The translations under genes and the position numbers were made by a program. From Glandiceps talaboti (taxonomy: Eukaryota; Hemichordata; Enteropneusta; Spengelidae): a stretch of 64,000 bases of DNA. The stretch spans positions 3,719,822 through 3,783,821 of the forward strand of contig NC_135570.1 in the NCBI RefSeq assembly GCF_964340395.1. The letters are read 5' to 3'. Position 1 is the first letter of the stretch, and each line of letters opens with the position of its first letter. This document shows positions 38,522 through 53,765 of the stretch, piece after piece. The notes under the pieces were generated by a model that did not search any database, had not been told where the DNA came from, and was given only the letters and a program-made list of their open reading frames with translations.

Positions 38522-38834
38522 ATGCCCACAATTCCTTGCATAATTCCCCAAAATGGCAGCACAAAAGAGAGTGTGGTAGGGCTACTTTACAAGGTTTCAA
38601 ATAGTGTAAGTTATCAAGGTGCTATTTTATCACCCAAAATCATACGAAGCCTTATAGCAGTAATCATTACAAGTGTAATAAAGGCAGAAAAAGTTTGACT
38701 GGACTTTTCTTCATTATCTCAGTAGATGGACTAAGCTAAACCATTTAATGATCTTACCCATGCAGGAACGAATCACAAACTGTGTAACACTTTGCTAAGG
38801 TTATTATATAACACGAACAACATTACAACGATTA

Positions 38835-39150
38835 TATGCTGGGTCAGATGATGAAATTTAACAATATCAGACAGCTTTTGCCAAGACAGACGATAAAATA
38901 TAGTTGTATATTTGTAGATTTTTGTCCGGTCAGATGATGTTCTGTTTCATTTGCACATGTTTCAATACGAAATGACTGTGAATTTCGAACAGAATATAAG
39001 CCTAAAAAGACCACAACAGTAGGATTTTGAGAAAAACATATATTCTAGGCATGCTTTCACTCAGTGTGTGTGCAACGGTGATGACTGAAGGATATTTCTA
39101 AAACCATCTACATATGTACGATAGCATTGTGTATATTGTCATACTCTGTC
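38835..39150. mobile_element. Degenerate copy C of the inverted ~43-bp repeat family
   Basis: Units such as GGTCAGATGATG, AGACAGACGATAAAATATAG and GTCCGGTCAGATGATGTTCTG match the 6.3- and 29.9-kb arrays. The tail shares TTTTGAGAAAAACATATATTC and GTGTGCAACGGTG...GGATATTTCTAAAA with copy A. The left boundary is approximate. Confidence 0.55.
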
Positions 39151-39225
39151 ACTGCATGTTTCTATTTGAAAGATAGCATTTTATAGCCTGTTACTAATAC
39201 TAAGTTCTTTATAGGATATTTCGTC

Positions 39226-39502
39226 TTAGCTTCCAAATGTTATTATACGATGTGTAAAGATCAGTGAGGCTGATCACAAGGTTTCATGTTGAGGTAGACA
39301 CAATAAAGATAACACACAAACATCCCTTACACAGTGTCTGCTCTGTATTTTGTAAATGAGGATAAAAACAAATACAAAATGTAACAAAGCAGACACTATA
39401 AGGGATATTTGTGTTTTATCTTTATTGTGTCTATCTCAACATGAAACATTATGATCAGTCTCTCTGATCTTGATACATCGTTTAATAATATTTGCAACCT
39501 AA
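39226..39502. mobile_element. Foldback (hairpin) element, ~130-bp arms
   Basis: The left arm includes GATCAGTGAGGCTGATCACA, TTTCATGTTGAGGTAGACAC and CATCCCTTACACAGTGTCTG. The right arm is its reverse complement with scattered mismatches (CAGACACTATAAGGGATATT, GTGTCTATCTCAACATGAAA). The loop is about 18 bases near 39358-39375. Weak inverted similarity continues about 12 bases outside each end. There is no clear target duplication and no second copy in the window. Confidence 0.85.
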
Positions 39503-40101
39503 TATGAAATCTACTGTAATAATCCAATACCCTGAACAACTATAATGATAATGCAAGTATGCAATTAGGTGTTATTAATTGGATGAAGCATTGCATTTCT
39601 TCCAAAAATAGGTCTTAAAGAGTGATTTACGAAAACTTGTTACTACGAAATTACCAAACACTATTAATACATTGCAAATTATGTGGTACACGATATTATT
39701 ATAAGGTCTTCTATCTTATCACTAATTGGGTGCATATTGTTATCCCAATTTCTGAGTATTAATTTTTTCAATCAACCTGGATATAAAGTTAATCCAAAAT
39801 AATCATAATCTAGTCCAATTAACAACAGACCAGTGACTATTTATAATGTATATAGATTGTTAGTGGTGATTACAAATTGCGATTGTTGATTATAGAACTA
39901 TCTACTGTCATGGTACATGTTATTCATCACATGGCATCGATGAAGACGGCTGTCTCAAGTGAAACATTAAACTTCACGGTGGTCAGGTAAATAATGTATA
40001 TGGTGTAAAGTGATATGAGTTCATTATACCACTTGTCTGGCCAAGAGTTTGCCTTGATTTACTATCATTTTGATGGTCTACAATATTAAATATAAACACT
40101 A

Positions 40102-40296
40102 TTAAACACCTTCTGATCTGTTTCGGGGTTTTACTTTCCTACACTTTTTTTTGATATTTCGAAAACCGCAGTATTTTCACTTGTAAAGTGTACGTTTTGA
40201 CAGAGATAAACGAAACTCGAAGATTAGGATGTAAGATTTATCACATTTGCTAATAAAATAAATAAATAAAGCCCTAAATAGATGGTAGGTGTTGCA
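40102..40296. mobile_element. Short TIR element, related to sequence at 20298
   Basis: It starts TTAAACACCTTCTGATCT and ends AGATGGTAGGTGTT, which are imperfect inverted termini. Its interior (ATTTTCACTTGTAAAGTG, TTTGACAGAGATAAACGAAA, TTTATCACATTTGCTAA) matches 20298-20420 in reverse orientation. It lies about 110 bp from the TTAA MITE. Confidence 0.6.
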
Positions 40297-40406
40297 CATG
40301 GCAAGATTGTATTTCTCCGACCTGCGCCCAATCTTTATGGATATGGTTCCTGTACATGTCTGTCATGAATGCATTAGATATACACATGGATTACTGTCTC
40401 ACAATG

Positions 40407-40762
40407 TTAAAGTGGCGATATGGATGAGAATTTGGTATTTATTTTGGATTTTTTTTTTGATAAAACAGCTTCACTATGTTTTTCTTCTTGAAAAAATAAA
40501 GCGAAAGAAACACATACCAAGTCCATGTTCATAACTCAATACATTGCAAAAAGATGCAAAAAGTGTAAAAAGTTTGTTATTGTACGTACAATAACAAAAA
40601 ATTTACACATTGTTTAGTGTTTTGCCGTTTATTGAGATGTGAACATGGACTTGGTATATGTTATTTCACATTATTTTTTCAAGTAGAAAAACATAGTGAA
40701 GCTGTTTTATCAAATAAAAATCCAAAATAAATACCAAATTCTCATCCATATGGCCACTTTAA
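40407..40762. mobile_element. TTAA-flanked palindromic MITE (copy 1)
   Basis: A near-perfect inverted repeat is centred at about 40585. TTAA-AGTGGCGATATGGATG at the left mirrors CATCCATATGGCCACT-TTAA at the right, and the arms of about 175 bp meet at GTAC. Homology continues through ACAGCTTCACTATG and ACCAAGTCCATGTTC in both arms. TTAA at both ends suggests a piggyBac-type target; a TA duplication is the alternative. A short open frame across the left part is not a gene. Confidence 0.88.
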
Positions 40763-41301
40763 CTCACTATGAATTGAACACATTCTAGTCTAGTCTACTC
40801 CACTACACTTGTTTATTATGACCGATGGACAGAATCACAGATTCAATCATTACAAACGTTGGATCAGTCAGATGTATAGATAATCACAATGTTGTCTAAT
40901 ACGCTGTATTGTCATGAAACTCTTATGTAGCATAATATGCATCCCGGAAAGCTTCAAGGATAGTAGAGGGTCTGTTCACTTTCTAAGGTTTATAATTGCG
41001 ACTCGAGACACATTTTCAACAACAATGCCGTACCTGGCTGATTTACTAAAAGATGTTCAAGTCGTTACGTCACTACCCGTGTAAGTGAATACAATGTTTT
41101 TTTATTAATACATTGCCTCTAGCTTTAAAAACATGTTATTCTGATTTCTGTTATTGTCTTTGACATTACAGTTGTCTTCTGATATCGCTAGAACAGTTGA
41201 TTATCTATAGGGATTTCTTCAACATTGTTTATACGTATGGAAAAAATACATCATCAGATTATTCTTCAGTTTAGATTAGATTCGGTTTAGATTTAGGTTC
41301 A

Positions 41302-41312
41302 CGCGCGCGCGC

Positions 41313-41368
<56 letters not shown>

Positions 41369-41382
41369 CACACACACACACA
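41302..41382. repeat. (CG)n then (CA)n microsatellite
   Basis: A short CGCG block of alternating purine-pyrimidine leads into about 33 CA units. The whole tract could form Z-DNA. Confidence 0.97.
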
Positions 41383-41811
41383 TCTTACTACAAACGTGAC
41401 TATTTCTAATGCAATGTAAATAGATCAACCACGTCATAGTTGAGAAAAGGGTCAGTTTTACACAGAAAATAATATTCGAAAAGAACCTCTCCTGCAACGA
41501 CTACTGTACATTAGTTCGTACTAGAAGCTGTATGTGTACATGAATATCCACGTCAGTACTTTTGAACTCATATTTACTAATATCATGGCTACAGAGATTA
41601 TCATAATTGATTGAATTTATCGCACAGTGTGATTCAAACTTTAAACTACTCGTCTAGCAACTCGTAGTGACAAGGGCCCATTAGGTCACGATTGTTTTAC
41701 TTGACTGAACGAAGAACGATATTAGGGATTAATATCTAAAGTATTTATGATGAATAGTTATGATCCTACATGTTGTCCTACTGCCTTCGTGTTAGTATTG
41801 TCTAGGTGTTT

Positions 41812-41880
41812 AAAAAAAAAACCTCAAATCCTTAGATTTGCGATATGAATTAACTTAAGAAATTTGGGGTTCATGTTTTT
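41812..41880. repeat. Short imperfect inverted repeat
   Basis: A-run plus CCTCAAATCCTTA pairs with TAAGAAATTTGGGGTTCATG plus a T-run. The arms are about 25 bp around an 18-bp loop. Confidence 0.45.
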
Positions 41881-42294
41881 AAGTAAAGCAACGAGGCTGA
41901 AATGGAAAATACATTATTAGAGGTTATGATGAAGCAAGTATTCCCTTCTCGCTCCTCTGCCTTCTCTACTTTTACATTAGCTGGGTCGACTAAAGATGGG
42001 TACAGGTTACCTATACCACTAGTCATCGCTTTGAAATCTATTTTGATAATAGTTTAGGAGTTTTACCCTAAGTAATAGCAGTTGTCTATATGACAGAGAG
42101 TATTACTTTTTGACTTATAATTTCCTTATCATTTTTTTTCATCTCTCGGAGTTATCAATTCGTAATATTCTTTATTATCATTCCATGTGCCGTAGACTAT
42201 AACAGTTTTGTCTGGCTCCATGTAAACAAATGTTATCCAGCTAATGGAATATACTATAATTGTTATACCATGCACGAGCCATTTTGAACAAAAC

Positions 42295-42500
42295 AATATG
42301 GAATATATACTATGGTCGTTCTACGTCACGGCAACGCTCGTTTATGTCACGACAACACGTGTCTACGTCACTGGTTCTGTTGTGCTCGAAATATGAGTCA
42401 AAATGTTTCATATTGTCATTACTTTCTCCGATTTTTTCTTTGACATTACTGGCGCTGGTATAATTATGTTATTCTCCAATATTGTCTTCATTCAGCCAAT
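42295..42500. repeat. Dispersed repeat family, copy 3
   Basis: TCGTTCTACGTCACGGCAAC, GGTTCTGTTGTGCTCGAAAT, ATGAGTCAAAATGTTTCATA and TTCTCCAATATTGTCTTCAT match copy 2. CACGACAACACGTG is a second CACGACAAC unit, an internal duplication. Confidence 0.6.
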
Positions 42501-42511
42501 GTTTGTTCCTT

Positions 42512-42526
42512 GGTTTGTTTGTTTGT

Positions 42527-42564
<38 letters not shown>
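42512..42564. repeat. (GTTT)n then (GTT)n microsatellite
   Basis: Four GTTT units followed by about 12 GTT units. Confidence 0.95.
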
Positions 42565-42565
<1 letters not shown>

Positions 42566-42600
42566 TATTTTATGTTTGTTAGAAGATGCTTTGCGATTTC

Positions 42601-45145
42601 AGAAATTCGGAAAACATTCAGAAAATTTGTTAAAACACCCATTGGCTGACTCGCTGTGAGACTTTGCTAAGATGAAAATTACATTTTGTATTTTTAAACA
42701 TGTTGATTTGGTAAACCACAAAAAGACGAACGTTTTATGTACTTTTTTATCTATATAAAGTCTGAAAATGTTGTGATTGTGTTCAATAGTTAGATATACT
42801 TGCTGTAACGTTTTCGAAACACCTGAAAAATCGCAGAATTGGTCGCTGTCCAGCAATACATGATACGTCACCTTCTGTTGTGCCAACAGGCTAGAGAGTC
42901 TTCTGCGTTTACACACCATGTAAAATTTCGCCACTGGAACGGGTCCTGTACAGACAGATCTGTGTCAGCGAAAATGACATAGGGTTGTAACATAGCTGTA
43001 GCAAAAGGCCTGTCAACAGGGGTGTGACTACATTACTGTATATATTGCTGAGGGTGCTCTACTGATACATTGATGTGTATACAGGCATGTCATAAGGTCT
43101 GTCTTTTCTACATGTAACGTGTGTCCGTGACTGTGTACATGGATGCATACAAAGGTGTGTCACAGGTCTGATTTTATCATAATATCATAATGATTGTACT
43201 TGTATGACTGAAAACACATCCTTTTTTTTTTTTTACAAATTACACACCTGTCCCGTATACAGACTACATTTAGATTAGATGTAAATTTACTGTTATGTTT
43301 CACGGACAAAATAGAGTTCAGCTATAAATGATGCATGCATCGAAATGAAGATATGCAAATGTCTGTATGCATGTCGCCTTTGCTTGCTCTATATGGAGAC
43401 ACCTGATAGGTATACATTGTGATCAGTTTAATAAAACTTTCTATTTCATGATGAAATGCTCTGATATTTAACCAACCGAAGCGCAATAACGAAATGACGA
43501 ATGCTCGTATTTCTCCTTTCAGAGATTGCTCAACAACAAGACGGTATTTACATAAGTCCTTTCTTAGCGGCTTATTTAGAGCCATATAATCACTAGCACA
43601 GATTTATCCTCCTTGAAATCACTCCCCCTGAAGGGCCATTTTCTTGTGATGACGTGAACACAGCGAAGCTACTCTAAAATAAAGACTAGGTTAATAGATG
43701 TATTGGGAAGGGCTTTGACCAGTGCAATATGTAATCCTCTTACTTTCAGCATACAATCTTTTCATTTTGAGATAATTCAGCTCTTGATATGAGAAAGAAA
43801 ATAACAAATAGTGTTAGTTGTGCAGAATGAGCAACTGCAAAGGAGGTTTTGGGGCTCTAACAAATGTGAACTCTCCTACAAAACGACATAATGCTTAAAG
43901 ATCTAGTTCGGATAATGATAAAACTTAGAGTGAAAAACTGCTGCCTGTAATCCTATAGCAGGAGACGGTATAGAACAAAACTATAATCCCATGTAATCCA
44001 CATGCTTGGGTTCATTATTAAGATAACACTAATGCACGAAATCAGATTTAAACTCCAACCAGTAATATATGCAAACAAACTTTATCTTAATTCGCTTAAA
44101 CACTTTTTATCAGAAATTGACTTCTTGACCATGATAGTTAAAACATAATATAAATGATGATTGCTCCAACGCAGAAGTTAAATGCACGTATATTATGCAT
44201 GGAAAGTGACATTTCATTTCTCAAGATATCCAAGGCGTTTAATAATGTATTATTGACTGAGTTCTATACTTCACTTTGACTGACTTTACTCTAACATAAC
44301 GTACATAAACATAACAAACCCAACCTATTTTATGAAATCCTCCAAATCTGAAGTTTCTGTGTCATTTTTTTGCAAGAAAGTTAGTCTGCAACTAGTATTG
44401 CATATTAATTTCTCATTCATTTTGAGATGCTGCTATATACATGCTCATTTTGAGAAAAAACACCACAAGGTGAGAGATAATCAGTTTGCTTATATATTAA
44501 AATTCCTCAACATGGATTATCTTGAAAATCAGCAGACAGTTGCATTGTAACATTTCTCTCTCTTGTTTGTAGTGATGCTGATCTTGCAGATACCGGTAGA
44601 GATAATCTCCCTGGACAATTGAAATAAAGATGTCAAGATTCAATAGACAAAGTCAAATCGAAATACGCCGGAAGAAGTCTTTGAATGCTTGTAATTAGGA
44701 TACCTTCTGGAAGTACTTGACAGTAGTGTGTACATAGGAGACAGCTGGATGGGAAAGGTAAGGCGATATCTTCTTCTCAGCTACCTTTTACTCCCTTCCT
44801 ACAAAATATGTCGAGAGAGAGAGATGTTGACAAGTCGAGACAGCAAGAGTCAGTCTTGTCGTTTTCATTTATTATGAACACTTCTTTTTTTAATAGACAA
44901 ATGCTAACTTTGAATATTTTCCCATCTAAATGGTAATGGCGGTGGTAGATGTTGGCATTGTTGGGAAAATATCGCATGTAACAGTTGTTGTCAGGGTCAT
45001 TATCTTGTCAAATATTTGAAATAGAGTGCGTGCCTGTTTGAATGCAGACCTCAATTTCTATCGCAATGTGTAGAATCGATTTAGAATTGTTTTCAAGAAT
45101 ACAGTGAACACAAGGGAGCAGCAAGTTTGTACTCAATGATACCCC
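42601..45145. other. No supportable feature
   Basis: A 111-codon minus-strand frame (42934-42599) has an acceptor-like CTGTCTGTACAG upstream at 42953-42942, but its start is GTG and no family is recognised. At 43020-43170 phrases such as GTGTGACTACATTACTGTAT, GTATACAGGCATGTCATAAG and GTGTGTCACAGGTCTG recur loosely. Confidence 0.45.
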
Positions 45146-45294
45146 TAGTCTTGCTGCTAGACGTTCGGGCTTTCTTTCGATACTATAAGCGAACGAAGTT
45201 CGCAGTGAGGGCTTGCCCGAACATCCTCGATAGCGATGTTCGGTTGTGTGTTGTATTGTATCGGAAGAACATCCGAGGTCTAGCAGATAGACTA
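45146..45294. mobile_element. Mutator-like MITE (copy 2) with perfect 9-bp target duplication
   Basis: A 149-bp element begins TAGTCTTGCTGCTAGACG and ends TCTAGCAGATAGACTA. It is flanked on both sides by TGATACCCC. It aligns along its full length with the 10.5-kb copy, with small deletions near 45200 and 45215. A 9-bp duplication with short TIRs is typical of Mutator-like non-autonomous elements; the superfamily call is inferred from that. Confidence 0.85.
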
Positions 45295-49456
<4,162 letters not shown>

Positions 49457-49588
49457 AATACCAATACTTTGGCCACTGCGTAAACGTACAGTAAGTGGAC
49501 ACTAAAAGATTTACAGAAAATAAACAAAGAATATATCAATAATGGAGAATAAATTGTTCATGGTTCCAAGAGTCAACAGGACATCACC

Positions 49589-49848
49589 ATATAGTTAACT
49601 TTGGAACGGTAAATTGTTAGAGAACAGAACTGGTTAAAACGCGTAAAGTCAAAGAAGCCATCTACATGAGCAAAAACGAAAACATCATGAACTAGGACCA
49701 AAGTTACCAACTACCATCAAGTTACAGACATATTATTCTGCCAGAGACATTAACACTGAATAAATAAACCATTGCGTGATTAAGGTCCGTAGTAGACAGA
49801 GCGAAACGTCGCATTCGTTTCCAATTTACCGTTCCAAAGTAACTATAT
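49589..49848 (+). mobile_element. TIR-bounded element containing a Penelope-like C-terminal remnant
   Basis: The ends are inverted repeats of about 26 bases: ACTTTGGAACGGTAAATTG at 49598-49615 on the plus strand mirrors CAATTTACCGTTCCAAAGT at 49822-49840, and ATATAGTT lies outside both. Inside, frame 49621-49767 reads RTELVKTRKVKEAIYMSKN, a stop, then DQSYQLPSSYRHIIL. This resembles the C-terminal tail (KEAI.I...NRD.GY.LP..Y) of reverse transcriptases with a GIY-YIG endonuclease, as in Penelope-like elements. It is followed at 49774-49812 by a segment ending GCGAAACGTCGC that resembles a decayed hammerhead core. The family assignment is from memory of these tails and is moderate. Confidence 0.55.
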
Positions 49849-50764
49849 TGTACCATTCCAACATATCAATATATAATTCATCATTCAAAGACGACACCAA
49901 TAAAAATTAATTGCCCTATTAAGCAATATTTGGACAGTCCAATTAACCCCTAATCCAATATTTGATTAAATCTAGCTTCACTACACTTACTTTGCGAGAA
50001 ACCAAACTATAGGCAAATATGAGACTACTCTGTTTATTTGAAGTATTTTTAATATGTGCGAGTGTCACTTCATTAATTGTAATATGCTGCAATAGCTTAA
50101 CTTATTCAATCAAGGTTTAATGCAGGAATTTCAAGAGGCTTCGGTACCATTGAATGATAGGTACTAGGGACCCATGATTAATCGTTAATATATTGATTGC
50201 ATATGACAACAGAGAGTAAATTATGACCGACTTGTATAACCACCCTCTCCACAACACAAGAGTTAATATGAATGCGGTCGTTAATTGCCACTCCGGGAAC
50301 TTCTCGTTTAAAAAGAAAGAACGTAATTAGTGCGTGTATTGATGCACGATTGTGGCGAGACTGGAGTGATACGCATTCTCAAAGTACTCTCTGGAGAAGT
50401 GCCAAGGGGTGTATGTCTGGCGAGATATTTCTGGTGCCATAACTCAAAGTGACAAACCGCGATGGGACCCAAATGCGAACGTGATGGCTATCAATAACCT
50501 TCACTTGTATGTTGATCGAACACAACGTTCCTGGCGGGTTTAACAGTTGTGTAACAAGTAGAGTGACATGTTATTCATCGTCACAAAAGACTTGAACTTT
50601 GAAAAGGGAGAATTGGTTACCATAGTAGCCTATTACAACTGCTTGAATACATTCTAATTACTGAAAATCGGTCACTGATATTAATAGGCTGATTACCGAA
50701 ACTTAATCAGTTCTTGTCACTTCTATCAAGAAAGTGTAGCTAGTTTCTGATCATTAGAATTGAT
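49849..50764. other. No supportable feature
   Basis: Non-repetitive sequence. 50280-50480 is richer in G+C than its flanks but has no open frame of useful length. Confidence 0.5.
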
Positions 50765-50875
50765 GCAGTAGTTTTTTTTAGATATCCTGTTCACAGACAG
50801 TCACGCAGACAGACGGACATACAGACAGACAAAAGCATAGAATAACCTTCCTTCCCTTACGGAAGGCAGAAACGA
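50765..50875. repeat. Possible retroposon 3' end with CAGA-rich tract and hairpin
   Basis: CACAGACAGTCACGCAGACA, a CAGACAGACA stretch, AGAATAACC, then the hairpin CTTCCCTTACGGAAG. The arrangement of short-motif tract plus hairpin is reminiscent of invertebrate retroposon tails. Confidence 0.3.
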
Positions 50876-51103
50876 ATCATAAAAGAACAAATTTGCACAA
50901 TGAAATATTTACTACAAAACTGTAACTTGTCGAAAACAAGTGATAACATATGATATGATTGGCATCTAATAGCAATATATTTTATCAGATATTGTGAACC
51001 CAATCTTGTACTGTGACATCAATCAGGCCATACAAATCAACAACACAGATTAACTTGTATTGCACGTTGCCATGAAGTCATATATAATCATATAAATATG
51101 GTA

Positions 51104-51487
51104 TTAAAGTGACCATATGGATGAGGATTAGGTATTTATTTTGGATTTTCAATTTATAAAATTGTCATGGCTTCCTACTTAAAAGATGAATGTGATATAA
51201 CATAACATTTTGAAATTCAATACATTGCAAAAAAGCTAACATTTTACACATATATCAATATTTCACAATTTATTGAGTTACAAACAAAGACTTGGCATAT
51301 GTAGTTTGAAAATAAATGTTTCAATAACAAAATGTTGTTGTAAATTGAAAATCCACATCATTTGGTATTCTGTGTCTGTACACATGTCTTGTCCTTTATT
51401 ACATTTGATGTTTGCCTGGTGCCAAGACGAAATTCCATGTTTTATGGACAATAAAGTATATCTAACCAAATCATATGGCCACTTTAA
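51104..51487. mobile_element. TTAA-flanked MITE (copy 2, diverged)
   Basis: It begins TTAAAGTGACCATATGGATG and ends AAATCATATGGCCACTTTAA. Internal blocks match copy 1: AATACATTGCAAAAA, TTTATTGAGTTACAAAC and GACTTGGCATATG. The palindrome has decayed, so the copy is older than the one at 40.4 kb. Confidence 0.8.
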
Positions 51488-53578
51488 CTTAGGAGTTGTA
51501 GCATAAGGTAGGTAAAACGGTCCTCTCTAATATGTTCAGTGTGCTTAACGTTTCCAGCAATAACTCTTTATCAAAAACGGAGACAGCTAAAGGGCCATTC
51601 TATCCTAACGTAGTGAAAATACGTAAACGAATATACCGTGAATACAAGGTCATGGAACGTCAGAAAACTCGGCTGTGAAAAAAGTCCATTTATGGATTAG
51701 CTGGTTTATATAAACATTTACACTAATGGCCATAAACATTGATGTATTTGCACTGTACTTTATTACACGCTAATTTAGACAAATCCTTATTACAAAATCA
51801 TTTACCTTAAAAAGGGAGGGGGTCACTAGAAGTTGTTGGTATTGAAACAGAACACTTGGAAGTCTGGGAATAAATTCTAATATTACTTTTAGGTATTTTA
51901 TAGTCAATCTAGATATTGCGATCCACAACGCGATGGTGGTATAAAAATGTACCCTCAGGCAAACTTTAAATTGTAGATATCAACAAACTCATGGTTGGAT
52001 TAAAGATGTTCCCTAGACTGTATAATGTACATGTTTATTGAGAGCAAAATCCGGTTGATGTGTGGACGGTTGTCCCAGTTTTAAGTATAAGTTTAATAAT
52101 TTCATCCTTGTATATAAATGAATGTACGGACTGTGAATAATGTATTTCTATGGTATTACTGGAATGCAGATTCAAACCTGTGTTCTGGGATTGGAAAACG
52201 TATTCAGAACGTTTGAAAGCGGGCGAGTTGCCTGATTTCTTTATGTAAATGAGATCATATTTCAGTCATTTTAAGGCGCGTCATAAATGTTAAGATAAAT
52301 GAATTGACTTGTTTTGACCGTCATTGTGAACTGGCTGCTTCTGTAGAGTGGCATTGTATCTTGGAACGTAATTACGCGCATTTCAAATTCTCTATGGATT
52401 GCCCAAGTGTGTAAAATACGTGAAATTCAATCTCCAAATTATACAGCTTTGCTTGTTTTCAGGAGGTTGGCAATATAATAGCTTTCTCAGCATATTGTGG
52501 GCAATAAAAGTACTCGTTTATCGCCGGTCAAGGCCGGGATACATTGATGTTTTCATCAACTGTATCGCAATTGTATTCAGAGAATAAGTATTCAATATTA
52601 ATTTGTTTTATTTCTCTTTGATTCCTCGTGATTAAAGGTCAATATATGCCAATTGCCTGTTTTCTCACATTTCACGAAATCTCTTTCTCGAGATCCAACT
52701 TAGGTTGCAGTTTAATTGCCATGAAATTTCGACGTTCGACTCTAGGCGATGAATTTTATCATAAATTAAGACTCTTAACGATATTTCTCAACCCTAAATG
52801 GTTCATTGATGACCTCGTCAATCCAGTCGGTTCGCGGCCATTCTGTTTATATCCCCCGTGTGGCCTTTACGAAAACTGAAACAGGACTCAATTTGTATCG
52901 TTAAGCGGCCATTCAATAGCTTTAAGAGAGTGGGAATTCTGCAATGCAGCACCGCCAAAATTACACATTTTACACTACTTTACCCAACCATAAATCTCAT
53001 TCTGGTTTCTGACAGAGCGAAATAAAAACCCTTAGCGATACAGTTCCAAAATAGATTTCATTCGAAATCAGTGATTTATAGTAGACTCGATCAACTTGAG
53101 TTAACGTTGACGAAATTCCCTATGTAAGTGGAATTATTATCGAAGACAGTAGAGTCGCTCCTAGACATCCCCACCCCCTCCTACCTCCTCCCATGACCCA
53201 ATGCCCAGCTGAGATAACTCAGCTTAGCCCAAGCGAATTGACAATAAGGTGAACTTTGTGACACTTTAACAAACTAACAAAGTGTGTTCTTGTTTAAGTA
53301 TTAGGTCTTTTATTGAAAACACCAGTTAAGTTTGGAATAACAGAGAAACACAGTGCTTGCGGTGAGAAATGACGATTCCACGTCCTTGCCAGCAGCCAAC
53401 AAATTGATTATTTATGAGGAATGCATGAATTGATGTGCAATGGCACAACATCAAAACTATCATGGGCTATTCATCACCAGTAATACGAGTACTGCTAGTG
53501 GGTGCTAGTATATAGTCGTCCTGTCCTTGTTTTCCGCACATATCACTTTTCACAATTGCAACCCAATTTTGTATGATA
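51488..53578. other. No supportable feature
   Basis: An 83-codon frame at 52628-52879 (+) is the longest; it lacks splice support and any known motif. Confidence 0.5.
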
Positions 53579-53765
53579 CAGTGTGGTGTGGTGTGGTGCG
53601 GTGCGGTGCGGTGTGGTATAGTGTAGTGTAGTGTAGTGTAGTGTAGTGTAGTGTAGTGCAATGTGGTGTAGTGTGGTACACTGCAATGTACTGCTGTAAA
53701 GTGCTTTATATTGCAATGCAGCGTAGCGCAGTGTAATGTAGTGTGATGTGGTGTGTGGTGTACAG
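53579..53765. repeat. Degenerate (GTGTR)n pentanucleotide repeat
   Basis: GTGTG, GTGCG and GTGTA units alternate in blocks, then decay from about 53660. Minus-strand His/Thr-rich open frames are artefacts. Confidence 0.95.

Noticed and set aside
42599-42934. 111-codon minus-strand frame with an acceptor-like site upstream
   Set aside because: The start is GTG, composition is ordinary for AT-rich non-coding DNA, and no motif was recognised.
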